Origin: Micromonospora_J zhanjiangensis
Lineage (GTDB): Bacteria > Actinomycetota > Actinomycetes > Mycobacteriales > Micromonosporaceae
DNA: 64,000 nucleotides
Assembly: GCF_042650605.1 (NCBI RefSeq)
Contig: NZ_JBHSBN010000005.1
Coordinates: 1 to 64,000 of the forward strand
Reading direction: 5' to 3'
Below are positions 25,903-33,658 of the stretch, piece by piece. The position numbers and the translations under genes are program-made. Numbering within the stretch: the first letter of the stretch is position 1; each line of letters starts with the position of its first letter. The notes below the pieces were generated by a model, which was given only the letters and a program-made list of their open reading frames with translations, did no database searches and had not been told where the DNA came from.

Positions 25903-26652
25903 ATGGCCGAAATGTTGGAGGACGGGGACATCTATCTCTTCTACCGGCCACGGGTGGCGGACGAGCACGTGGAGTCGGTGGCGGAGGTACAACGGCTGTT
26001 GCTGGTGTTGCGCCCGTGGCGGGGCCGGCGGCGGATCCGGCTGCTGGTGGTGGGCCGGAAGATGATGCCGGAGATCGCCGAGCACGATCGGTTCTGGGCC
26101 TTCGTCGCCGCGGTGGCGGACCGGCCGCAGCAGCTCTCCGACGCGCTCCAGCCGCGCGGCTACCAGACCCGGACCCGGGGCGAGCGCCGGCAGCCACCGG
26201 CCCGGCCGGTCGCCGAGGGGGCGTACGTGATCGCCCGGCACGACGATCACACCCATCTGGCGTACCAGTTGGAGCTGCCGCACCGGCTCGGCCCGGCGCA
26301 GCACGACCTGCACATCGAGCCGGAGGCAAGCTACATCGTCACGGTGAAGAATCCCCGGGTGCCGTCGCCGCCCGGCGTCGGGTTGTCGAGTTCCGGTCGG
26401 GCGAGGTTGCCGGCCGAGCTGCAACGCCGGTTCGGTGACCGGCGTTTCGCGCCCCTGGACCCGCCCGCGTTCCTCGACCAGCGGGGTGTTGAACTCGTCC
26501 TGATCGGGGCGGCGTACGACGCCTCGAAGGAACTCGGCGTCGACCTGGACGTCGAGGTCGAGCGGGCCGAGCGCAGCACCGTCTTCGACGACCTGCGCAT
26601 CGGCCGGGCGGAGCGGCCGGTGGAACCGCTGTTCGCCGGCGAGTGGCGTTGA
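25903..26652 (+). CDS. Conserved hypothetical protein, 249 aa
   Basis: I do not name a function. The start ATG 25903 gives MAEMLEDGDIYLFYRPRV. The early region (residues 5-70) looks like strand-helix elements (DIYLFYRPRV, RRIRLLVVGRKM). The middle contains SYIVTVKNPRVPSPPG and the end reads LFAGEWR. It is probably a soluble cytosolic protein, with no membrane span or cysteine cluster. I believe similar proteins are widespread in Micromonosporaceae, often unannotated. It follows the Mrr-like gene by 85 bp, a spacer occupied by the 27-bp tandem repeat. Confidence 0.65.
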   Translation: MAEMLEDGDIYLFYRPRVADEHVESVAEVQRLLLVLRPWRGRRRIRLLVVGRKMMPEIAEHDRFWAFVAAVADRPQQLSDALQPRGYQTRTRGERRQPPARPVAEGAYVIARHDDHTHLAYQLELPHRLGPAQHDLHIEPEASYIVTVKNPRVPSPPGVGLSSSGRARLPAELQRRFGDRRFAPLDPPAFLDQRGVELVLIGAAYDASKELGVDLDVEVERAERSTVFDDLRIGRAERPVEPLFAGEWR

Positions 26653-26770
26653 CCGCCCGGCCCGCTTTCGAACCGTTGCCCGTCGGCCGGCGGCCCCGAC
26701 GCTCGGTCCTATATGGAACAATACGGCCGTGCCCGGCGCCGTGCCGGGCCGGAAAATCGTGGGAGTGTTC

Positions 26771-26995
26771 GTGCCCGTTACCGCCAACCTCGTCAAGCTG
26801 GTCGACAAGGAATACCAGGACAAGTCCCTGGCCGAACTCGTCGACGCCCCGGTGGCCGCGCTCGCCGGGATCAGCGACCGCGCCGCCTCGCACCTCAAGG
26901 AGGCGCTCGGCATCAAGACGATCGGCGAGCTTGGTCGCAGTCAGTACTTCCGTACCGCCAAGGCGCTGGTCGACCTGGCCGACCACGGCGAGTAA
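26771..26995 (+). CDS. Small helix-hairpin-helix-like protein, 74 aa
   Basis: The GTG start at 26771 has gggag 5 bp upstream and gives the conserved opening PVTANLVKLVDKEY. The core ALAGISDRAASHLKEALGIKTIGELG fits helix-hairpin-helix type sequences that often contact DNA non-specifically. The length is normal for this small actinobacterial family of unknown role. An upstream ATG at 26729 would add 14 unconvincing residues. A perfect stem-loop follows the stop. Confidence 0.65.
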   Translation: MPVTANLVKLVDKEYQDKSLAELVDAPVAALAGISDRAASHLKEALGIKTIGELGRSQYFRTAKALVDLADHGE

Positions 26996-27011
26996 CCCCG
27001 ACGATCCGCCT

Positions 27012-27043
27012 CCGGCCGCCGACGTTCCGACGTCGGCGGCCGG
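27012..27043 (+). terminator. Perfect 14-bp stem-loop terminator
   Basis: ccggccgccgacgt pairs exactly with acgtcggcggccgg around a 4-nt loop. It starts 16 bp after the stop of the small helix-hairpin-helix gene and 20 bp before the archease start region. There is no T-tract. Confidence 0.7.
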
Positions 27044-27063
27044 ACCGCGTTACGGGAGCAGTG

Positions 27064-27576
27064 GTGACGGGTACCCGCCCGGCCGGAGGTGCACATGGGG
27101 GAGCCGGCAGGGGCGGGCGGCGCGGTGTGCCGCACACGGCGAACGCGCGGATGAGCGCGCGGGCGGAGGCCGGGCACCGCTGTGTGCCGCACACCGCGGA
27201 CGTGCGGATCGAGGCGTGGGCGCCGACCCGGGAAGGGTGCGTCGCCGAGGCGGTTGCCGCGCTGGTGGACAGCTTCGCCGACCTGTCGGGGGCCACGCCG
27301 GTCGGTGACGCCGCGTTCCACGTCGGCCCCGGCGAGGACGGCGACCTGCTGGTCGGCGTCCTCGACGAGGTGATCTACCGGATGGACGTCGAGGGGCGGC
27401 TTCCGGTCCGCGCGGACGTCACCGCCGTGACCGACGGCTTCGACATACGGCTGGAGATGACCGACACGGACCGGGCGGAACCGGTCGGCGCGGTGCCGAA
27501 GGCGGTCGCCCTGCACGAGTTGCGTTTCGGCCGGGAGGCGGACGGCTGGACGTGCGGCGTGACCCTGGACGTCTGA
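27064..27576 (+). CDS. Archease (RtcB cofactor)
   Basis: The archease family helps RtcB RNA ligase turn over and load GTP. Residues of the domain run from HRCVPHTADVRIEAWAPT to DGWTCGVTLDV, including the conserved Asp of HTAD and the DEVIYRMD motif. GTG 27064 has gggag upstream (27054-27058); ATG 27151 is an alternative giving a shorter N-terminus. The 30 residues between them include VPHTANAR, an apparent partial duplication of the true VPHTADVR motif. The gene is convergent with rtcB (57 bp between stops), so the functional partners are neighbours. Confidence 0.8.
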   Translation: MTGTRPAGGAHGGAGRGGRRGVPHTANARMSARAEAGHRCVPHTADVRIEAWAPTREGCVAEAVAALVDSFADLSGATPVGDAAFHVGPGEDGDLLVGVLDEVIYRMDVEGRLPVRADVTAVTDGFDIRLEMTDTDRAEPVGAVPKAVALHELRFGREADGWTCGVTLDV

Positions 27577-27633
27577 CGCGGCGACCGACGGCCGGTTCTC
27601 TCCTCACCGCGACCGGGACCAACCAGACCCGCG

Positions 27634-29052
27634 TCAGCCCTTCACCACGCCGACCGGGACCAGCCGGGCCACCCGCCGGCACAGACCGGCACCCTCGGCC
27701 GCGTCGACGACCGCGTTGATGTCCTTGTACGCCTCCGGTTTCTCCTCCGCCAGGCCGCGCCAGGACGCGCCGCGTACCGCGATGTTGTGGGCCTCCAGTT
27801 GGCGCCGCAGGTCCTGGCCGCGGATCGATGTGGTCGCCTGCTTGCGGCTCTGCGTCCGACCCGCGCCGTGGCAGGTGGAGGCGAACGCCGGCGCGTCCGG
27901 CACGCCGGTGAGCACGTACGACGGGGTGCCCATCGAGCCGGGGATGAGCACCGGCTGCCCCACCGCGCGCAGGTCGTCCGGCAGGTCCGGGTGACCCGAC
28001 GGCAGCGCCCGGGTGGCGCCCTTGCGGTGGACGCACAGTTCCCGCCGCCCGCCGTCGACGCCGTGGGTCTCGATCTTCGCGAGGTTGTGCGAGATGTCGT
28101 ACACCAGGTCCAACCGGCAGCCGGTGACCCGGTCGAAGACCCGCCGGGCCGACTCGGTGAGCAGTTGCCGGTTGGCCCGGGCGTAGTTCGCGGCGGCGGC
28201 CATCGCACCCAGGTAGCCGCGGCCCTCGGGGGAGGACACCGGGGCACACGCCAACTGCCGGTCCGGCACGGTGATGCCGTAGCGGGGCATCACCGTCTCC
28301 ATGACCCGGACGTGGTCGGTGCAGATCTGGTGCCCCATCCCGCGCGACCCGCAGTGGATCATCACGCAGACCTGGCCGGTACGCAGCCCGAACGCCGTGG
28401 CGGCACGCTCGTCGTACACCTGGTCGACCGCCTGCACCTCCAGGAAGTGGTTGCCGGAGCCGAGGCTGCCGACCTGACCCTGCCCACGTTCCACCGCCCG
28501 CCCGCTGACCTGTCCGGGGTCGGCCTCGGACACCGCGCCGTAATCCTCGCAGCGGTGCAGGTCCCGCTCCACGCCGTGGCCCTGCTCGACGGCGTAGCGG
28601 GAACCGCCGCGCAGCACCTCGTCCAGTTGCGCGCGGCCGGTCAGCTGCCACACCGCGCCCTTGCCCATGCCGCGGGGGATCGCCACGTCCAGGCCGTCCA
28701 TCAGCGGATCCAGCACCGGCCGCAGGCCCGCCAGGTCGAGGTCCGCGGCGAGCAGCCGGACCCCGCAGGAGATGTCGAACCCCACCCCGCCGGGCGACAC
28801 CACGCCGTCCGCGGCCACGTCGGTGGCGGCCACCCCGCCGATCGGGAAGCCGTAGCCCCAGTGCAGGTCCGGCATGGCGTACGAGGCGGCGACGATGCCG
28901 GGCAGCGCGGCCACGTTGGCCACCTGCGCCAACGACTTGTCCGTACCGAGGTCGGGCATCAGGTCCCGGGACGCGAACACCACCCCGGGTACGCGCATCG
29001 GGTCGTGCCGGTCGATCCGGAACCGGTACGGCGTTTCCTCAACCAGGTCCAT
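27634..29052 (-). CDS. rtcB: tRNA-splicing/RNA repair ligase RtcB
   Basis: A 472-residue RtcB. The family joins 2',3'-cyclic phosphate or 3'-phosphate RNA ends to 5'-OH ends using GTP and Mn2+. Signature motifs are GVGFDISCGVRLL (metal Cys), GSLGSGNHFLEV, HCGSRGMGHQ, SHNLAK-like DISHNLAK, and CHGAGRTQSR with the His that is guanylylated. The start is ATG 29052, with ggagggg upstream on the minus strand. Length is normal. It faces archease. In bacteria it acts in repair of damaged RNA. Confidence 0.93.
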   Translation of the reverse strand: MDLVEETPYRFRIDRHDPMRVPGVVFASRDLMPDLGTDKSLAQVANVAALPGIVAASYAMPDLHWGYGFPIGGVAATDVAADGVVSPGGVGFDISCGVRLLAADLDLAGLRPVLDPLMDGLDVAIPRGMGKGAVWQLTGRAQLDEVLRGGSRYAVEQGHGVERDLHRCEDYGAVSEADPGQVSGRAVERGQGQVGSLGSGNHFLEVQAVDQVYDERAATAFGLRTGQVCVMIHCGSRGMGHQICTDHVRVMETVMPRYGITVPDRQLACAPVSSPEGRGYLGAMAAAANYARANRQLLTESARRVFDRVTGCRLDLVYDISHNLAKIETHGVDGGRRELCVHRKGATRALPSGHPDLPDDLRAVGQPVLIPGSMGTPSYVLTGVPDAPAFASTCHGAGRTQSRKQATTSIRGQDLRRQLEAHNIAVRGASWRGLAEEKPEAYKDINAVVDAAEGAGLCRRVARLVPVGVVKG

Positions 29053-29149
29053 GCCACCGCCCCTCCGGCGCCCGGGCGGCACGCGCTGCCGGGCCGGCTG
29101 GCGGCTACCCGGTCCGGCCGGAAGTACACGTGGCCGGTGGCCGCCCGCC

Positions 29150-29257
29150 AACGGCTTCTTCACCAACGGCGACGGGGCGCGGTTCGCACACGAGTTGGGC
29201 ATCACGCTGGTCGACCGGCGGCTGCTGGAGGCCTGGACGTACTGCCGCCGGCCGTGA
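29150..29257 (+). pseudogene. 3' fragment of an Mrr-like nuclease gene
   Basis: The last 35 codons before a TGA (29255-29257) match the C-terminus of the Mrr-like protein encoded at 25095-25817. 29 of 35 residues are identical by my alignment (NGFFTNGDGARF against NGWFTNGDGARL, and ending RRP in both). Nothing upstream of 29150 resembles the rest of the protein, and the fragment has no start codon of its own. It lies between the divergent rtcB start and the vapC stop. It is best read as a decayed duplicate. Confidence 0.75.
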
Positions 29258-29260
29258 GTC

Positions 29261-29665
29261 CTATAGGCGGTCGGCTCTGCGCACGCGGACAGGCGCCACC
29301 CGCGCGATGGTGTCGAAATCGGCATCGACATGTAGCACGGTCAGCCCCCACGCGTCGGCCGTGGCGGCGACGAGGAGATCGACAACTGACGGGCCCTTGT
29401 GTTGTCCTAGGTTCACCAGATCGTCCTGGACCCGCTCGACGAATCGCCAGGCGTCATCGGGCATCGGGTGCCAACCGAACAGGGCTCGCAATTGAGCCCG
29501 GAGCTGATCACGATCGGACTTGCCGACTGCGGCGCGCACCAGCTCCGCCTCGACCACCGGACAGACGCCGACCAGCCCGGCTCGTACGGCGTCGAGCCAG
29601 TGCGGAGCTAGGTCCCGTCCCTGGCGAAGCCTGATCACCATCGAGGTGTCGGCCAGGAAGGTCAC
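29261..29665 (-). CDS. vapC: PIN-domain ribonuclease toxin (VapC)
   Basis: A 134-residue PIN-domain protein. The acidic metal-binding residues are visible in VTFLADTSMVIRL (first Asp), PVVEAELVRA (Glu), SVVDLLVAATA (Asp) and LHVDADFDTIA (Asp). VapC toxins cleave tRNA or rRNA in the cytoplasm unless bound by VapB. The GTG start at 29665 overlaps the vapB stop by 4 bp, as in a typical vapBC operon. Length is normal. Confidence 0.88.
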   Translation of the reverse strand: MTFLADTSMVIRLRQGRDLAPHWLDAVRAGLVGVCPVVEAELVRAAVGKSDRDQLRAQLRALFGWHPMPDDAWRFVERVQDDLVNLGQHKGPSVVDLLVAATADAWGLTVLHVDADFDTIARVAPVRVRRADRL

Positions 29666-29892
29666 GCGGCGTGGCCTCGGTGGTCGTCCCGCTCGTCCTG
29701 CTCGATCAGATCCGTGTCCAGGCGCCCCAGCAATTCGCGGAAGGATTCGAGCAGCTCGGACCGGCGGTCGGCGTCGACGGCGGCGGCCAGTTCGAGGGCG
29801 GCGTTGACCGTTTCCCGTTTCGTGCTCGTGCGCAACGCGCGTTGCGCACGAGCCAGCTTCTCGTCGTCGATGTCGATGATCGTTCGCGCCAT
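29662..29892 (-). CDS. vapB: Antitoxin of the VapB type
   Basis: A 76-residue antitoxin. The N-terminus MARTIIDIDDEKLARAQRAL is a ribbon-helix-helix or related DNA-binding domain. The acidic C-terminal tail would wrap the VapC toxin. The gene appears leaderless: TAGCCT (minus strand, 29904-29899) ends 6 bp before the ATG. A dyad overlaps the start and promoter (29892-29925), fitting autoregulation. The stop overlaps vapC. Confidence 0.88.
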   Translation of the reverse strand: MARTIIDIDDEKLARAQRALRTSTKRETVNAALELAAAVDADRRSELLESFRELLGRLDTDLIEQDERDDHRGHAA

Positions 29893-29925
29893 GTATCAAG
29901 GCTACCAGGCTGATATCAAGATACA
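29892..29925. promoter_or_regulatory. VapBC promoter and operator-like repeats
   Basis: tgtatc (29892-29897) and gataca (29920-29925) form an outer dyad. tatcaag occurs twice (29894-29900 and 29914-29920), 20 bp apart, or two helical turns. The minus-strand -10 TAGCCT lies between them. This is the expected place for autorepression by the VapB-VapC complex. Confidence 0.5.
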
Positions 29926-29936
29926 GGCTGTTTCCG

Positions 29937-30590
29937 TCACCAGCCCCGGGCGCGCCATTCGGGCAGCTTGGGGCGTTCGGCGCCGAGCGTCGAGTCGGCG
30001 CCGTGGCCGGGGTAGAACCACGTCTCGTCCGGCAGCCGGTCGAACAGCTTGGTCTGCACGTCGTCGATCAGGCTGGCGAACGCCGCCGGGTCCTCGTGCG
30101 TGTTGCCGACCCCGCCCGGGAACAGCGAGTCCCCGGTGAACAGGTGCGGGATCCCGTTCGGGTCGCGGTAGAGCAGGGCGATCGAGCCCGGCGTGTGACC
30201 CACCAGGTGGATCACCTCCAACTCGCGGTCACCCACCCGTACGGTGTCGCCGTCGGCCAGGTGCTCGGACGGGATCGGCAGCCCTTCGGCGTCCGCGCCG
30301 TGCACCAGCGAACGGGCGCCGGTGGTGGCCACCACCTCCTCCAGCGCCACCCAGTGGTCCATGTGCTCGTGCGTGGTGACCACACTGGACAGTCCGGCGT
30401 CGCCGATCAGCTCCAGCAGCCGAGGCGCCTCGTTGGCCGCGTCGATCAGCACCTGCTCGCCGGTGGACCGGCAGCGCAGCAGGTAGGCGTTGTTGTCCAT
30501 CGGGCCGACGGACACCTTGGTGATGGTGAGATCGTCGAGTTCACGTACGTCGGCCGCACCGCCGGTGGTGACGTCTCCGCTATAGGCCAT
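29937..30590 (-). CDS. Metallo-beta-lactamase-fold hydrolase
   Basis: A 217-residue MBL-fold enzyme. The zinc motif TTHEHMDHW (HxHxDH), a later VGHTPGS and FTGDSLFPGG, and a final His in YPGHGADS are all present. The overall pattern resembles glyoxalase II-like or persulfide dioxygenase-like hydrolases, but the substrate cannot be read from sequence. It starts at ATG 30590, 7 bp after the stop of the mycothiol-dependent gene, so the two probably form an operon. A role in thiol or thioester metabolism is inferred. Confidence 0.85.
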   Translation of the reverse strand: MAYSGDVTTGGAADVRELDDLTITKVSVGPMDNNAYLLRCRSTGEQVLIDAANEAPRLLELIGDAGLSSVVTTHEHMDHWVALEEVVATTGARSLVHGADAEGLPIPSEHLADGDTVRVGDRELEVIHLVGHTPGSIALLYRDPNGIPHLFTGDSLFPGGVGNTHEDPAAFASLIDDVQTKLFDRLPDETWFYPGHGADSTLGAERPKLPEWRARGW

Positions 30591-30597
30591 GGGGCAG

Positions 30598-31314
30598 TCA
30601 GATCCATTCCGGGGGAGTGGGCAGTTTTCCGTCGGGAGTCACGGTAAGGCGTGCGCCGTCGGTCCGCCCGATCAACCACCCGGCGAGTTCGTACACCGGT
30701 CCGGCGACGGTGGGCGCGGCCTCCGGCTCGCCGACGGTGAGTTCCACCCGGCCCTCGGCGGGGCGCAGCACCAGAGCCGGGCTGCCGGGCCGGCGCCCCA
30801 GGCCGGCGACGACGTCGTGCAGCAGCCGGTGGCTGAACGACGCCGGCCAGTCGGCCGGTTCGTAACCGGCGGCCAGGTCGACGTGGTGCACCTCGACCTC
30901 GCGCAGCCGCATCCAGACCAGGGCCGCCGCCGGTATCGGCCCGAGCCGGTGGTCGACCGTCGCGGCCCAGTCGGCCGGCGCCATGGCGGCCACCGCGTCG
31001 GCGAACCGGGCCGCCGATTCCCGTACGTCGGTCAGCAGTTCCGCCGGGGACCGGTCCGCGCCGGCCTCGATGTCCGCATCCCGGGCGGCGTCGCTGGCGT
31101 ACCCCCTGAGCCGCTCGCCGGTGCGGGCGCCGGTGAGCATGGTGACCACCGCGTCGCCGCTGCGGGCGATGTGCGTCAGCACGTGCCCGCGGCTCCAGCC
31201 GGGCAGCAGGGACGGGCCGCGGGCGGCGGTCTCGTCGAGGGATTCGGCGGTGCGCAGCAACCGTTCGGTGGCCCGGTCGACTTCGGGCATCAGGACGAGT
31301 GGGTCAGCGGTCAC
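30598..31314 (-). CDS. Maleylpyruvate isomerase family mycothiol-dependent enzyme
   Basis: A 238-residue DinB-like four-helix protein of the MDMPI family, in which mycothiol acts as cofactor. Metal-binding His residues appear in WSRGHVLTHIARSGD and LREVEVHHVDL; the C-terminal domain ends KLPTPPEWI. GTG 31314 is the start. Mycothiol is the main thiol of actinobacteria. The true substrate varies in this family, so maleylpyruvate isomerisation should not be assumed. It is co-directional with and 7 bp from the MBL hydrolase gene, and divergent from rsgA. Confidence 0.85.
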   Translation of the reverse strand: MTADPLVLMPEVDRATERLLRTAESLDETAARGPSLLPGWSRGHVLTHIARSGDAVVTMLTGARTGERLRGYASDAARDADIEAGADRSPAELLTDVRESAARFADAVAAMAPADWAATVDHRLGPIPAAALVWMRLREVEVHHVDLAAGYEPADWPASFSHRLLHDVVAGLGRRPGSPALVLRPAEGRVELTVGEPEAAPTVAGPVYELAGWLIGRTDGARLTVTPDGKLPTPPEWI

Positions 31315-31514
31315 GGTGCAGACCCTATCCGGGCGCGGTGCCCGACAACGGGTACGGCGGGGCGGTGGCGCGGCGGAATTCGCTTTCGGGGGGTCGCGGT
31401 GGGCCCTACCGTCGGTGCCGACGCGTCACCCGTAGCCGAGGAGGGAGGTGGACAGCCGTGCCGGTCGTCGTACGCGTGCCCGAACAGCGCTCTCCGACTC
31501 TGACAAGGGTGGAC

Positions 31515-32573
31515 ATGAACTTCGATCTGACCTCGCTCGGCTGGACCGCCGGGCTGGCGGCCGACTGGTCGCCGCAACGTACCGGGTGCCGGCCGGGCCG
31601 GGTGGTCCGGGTGGACCGCGGCGTCTGCACCGTGCTCTGCGCCGCCGGCACCGTCCGGGCCAGCCTGGGCGGCGGTGTGCTGGCCGCCGCGGCCCGGGAC
31701 CAGGCCGACCTGCCGTGCGCGGGGGACTGGGTGCTGGTCCGCACCTGGCCCGACGAGCGGGTCACCGCCGAGCGGGTGCTGCCCCGCCGGACCGCGGTGA
31801 TCCGGCGCACCGCCGACAAGGACTCCTCCGGCCAGGTGCTGGCCGCCAACCTGGACACCGCCGCGGTGATCGAGCCGATGCACCCGGCGCCGGACGTCGA
31901 CCGGATCGAGCGGCTGTTGTCGCTGGCCTGGGAGTCCGGCGCCCGGCCGGTGGTCGTACTCACGAAGTGTGATCTGGTGCCGGATCCGGCCGCGGTGGCG
32001 GCGCAGGTGGCCCAGGTCGCGCCCGGGGTGCCGGTGCTGCCGGTCAGCGCCGAGCGCGGCGTGGGGGTGGACGCGCTGCGGCCGATGGTCGCCGCCGGGC
32101 TGACCCTGGGCCTGCTCGGTCCGTCCGGTGCTGGCAAGTCGACCCTGGTCAACGCGCTGGCGGGGGCGACCGCGATGGCCACCCAGGCGGTTCGCCGGGC
32201 GGACGGGAAGGGCCGGCACACCACCACGTACCGGGCGTTGATCCCGATTCCCGGCGGTGGCGCGGTGCTGGACACCCCCGGGATCCGCGCGGTCGGCCTG
32301 CTGGACGCGGCCGACGGGCTGGACCGGACGTTCAGCGACGTGGCGGAACTCGTCGCGGCCTGCCGGTTCGCCGACTGCGCCCACCAGAGCGAGCCGGGCT
32401 GCGCGGTACGCGCCGCGCTGGCCTGCGGCGAGCTGTCCGGGCGGCGCTGGGAGAGCTGGCTGAAGCTGCAACGTGAGACGGCCTACGAGACCCGCCGCCG
32501 GGAGGCCCGGCTGTCCGCCGTCGCCCGTCGCTCCCACCCCGGCCGGCCCCGCGGAGGCTCCGGTCCGCGGTGA
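31515..32573 (+). CDS. rsgA: Small ribosomal subunit GTPase RsgA
   Basis: A 352-residue circularly permuted GTPase that assists late 30S subunit maturation. The order of G motifs is permuted: VLTKCDLV (G4) comes first, then GPSGAGKSTLVNAL (G1), GRHTTTYR (G2) and LDTPGIR (G3). A C-terminal Cys-rich zinc site follows (CRFADCAHQSEPGC). ATG 31515 was chosen; a GTG two codons upstream (31509) is possible. Length is normal. Confidence 0.92.
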   Translation: MNFDLTSLGWTAGLAADWSPQRTGCRPGRVVRVDRGVCTVLCAAGTVRASLGGGVLAAAARDQADLPCAGDWVLVRTWPDERVTAERVLPRRTAVIRRTADKDSSGQVLAANLDTAAVIEPMHPAPDVDRIERLLSLAWESGARPVVVLTKCDLVPDPAAVAAQVAQVAPGVPVLPVSAERGVGVDALRPMVAAGLTLGLLGPSGAGKSTLVNALAGATAMATQAVRRADGKGRHTTTYRALIPIPGGGAVLDTPGIRAVGLLDAADGLDRTFSDVAELVAACRFADCAHQSEPGCAVRAALACGELSGRRWESWLKLQRETAYETRRREARLSAVARRSHPGRPRGGSGPR

Positions 32574-32613
32574 CGGGCCCGGCGGGCGAGGAATGCTGGC
32601 AGACTCCGGAAGC

Positions 32614-33465
32614 ATGCCGGAATTGCCGCCGCGGACCGGGACGAGCCTGGCCGCCGACCTGCGGGAACTGGGCGTACGGCCGGGTGCCACGATCCTGCTG
32701 CACGCGTCGTTGCGCTCGCTGGGCTGGGTCTGCGGCGGTGCGCCCACGGTGGTCCGTGCCCTGTTGGCGGTGCTCGGCCCGGCCGGGACACTGGTGGTGC
32801 CGGCGTTCACCCCGGAGAACCGGGACCCGTCGCGGTGGTCGCACGCCCCGGTGCCGGAACGGTGGTGGCCGGCCATCCGCGCCGAGCTGCCGGCGTTCGA
32901 CCCGGCGGTGACGCCGTGCCGGGAGATGGGACTGATCGCCGAGACGGTACGCACCTGGCCGGGCGCCGTCCGCAGCCCGCACCCGCAGACCTCGTTCGTC
33001 GCCGTCGGCGCCCGTGCCCGGGCGCTCACCGCCCGGCACCCGATCACCTGTGAGTTGGGGGAGGACTCACCGCTGGCCGCCGTCGAGGCGGTCGGCGGGC
33101 AGGCGCTCCTGCTCGGGGTCGGATTCGACCGCTGCACGGCGTTCCACCTCGCGGAATACCGACAGCCGGGGCTGCGGCACCGGGCCAACCGGTGCGTGGT
33201 GATGACGACGGCCGGTCGGAGGTGGATCAGCTACCGGGCGGCGGTCCTGGACGACAGCGATTTCGCGGCTCTCGGTGCGGACTACCGCGAGGCCGCTCCG
33301 AACGGTGTCGCGGCCGGTCCGGTCGGCGGGGCGGCGGCCCTGCTGGTCGACATCCGGGACGCGGTGGCGTTCGCGACCGGTTGGCTCGTCGGCCGGGGTG
33401 TCCCGACCGGCTCGCTTGCGCCGCGGTCCGGTCGCCGCGCGGCGGCCCTCCGGCCGGTGCGCTGA
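32614..33465 (+). CDS. Aminoglycoside 3-N-acetyltransferase (AAC(3)) family protein
   Basis: A 283-residue Antibiotic_NAT-fold protein. The hallmark LLHASLRSLGWVCGGAPTVV and the middle LVVPAFTPENRDPSRW match AAC(3) enzymes, which transfer acetyl from acetyl-CoA to the 3-amino group of deoxystreptamine aminoglycosides. The start is uncertain: ATG 32614 (chosen) or ATG 32593, neither with a good ribosome site. It sits 40 bp after rsgA. Many chromosomal members have no proven resistance role. Whether this one protects against an aminoglycoside cannot be judged from sequence. Confidence 0.8.
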   Translation: MPELPPRTGTSLAADLRELGVRPGATILLHASLRSLGWVCGGAPTVVRALLAVLGPAGTLVVPAFTPENRDPSRWSHAPVPERWWPAIRAELPAFDPAVTPCREMGLIAETVRTWPGAVRSPHPQTSFVAVGARARALTARHPITCELGEDSPLAAVEAVGGQALLLGVGFDRCTAFHLAEYRQPGLRHRANRCVVMTTAGRRWISYRAAVLDDSDFAALGADYREAAPNGVAAGPVGGAAALLVDIRDAVAFATGWLVGRGVPTGSLAPRSGRRAAALRPVR

Positions 33466-33658
33466 GCCCTCGCCGGTCAATTGCCTGGTCAGGGCGTCGA
33501 CGGCCGAGACGCGTCACGGACGGCGACAGACTCCTCGCACTGAGCGCTGTGCGAACAGCTTCGAAACGTGCATTATGGCTCTGCGCGACGTGCCGGTCAC
33601 GAGCCGCGCCGTCTCGCGGTTGTCATGCATCTGTCGTCCGGAACGGTGGTGCCCTGCG

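Noticed and set aside
30598..31314. Assignment as a true maleylpyruvate isomerase of gentisate degradation
   Set aside because: No gentisate dioxygenase or fumarylpyruvate hydrolase genes are nearby, and most family members have other or unknown substrates.
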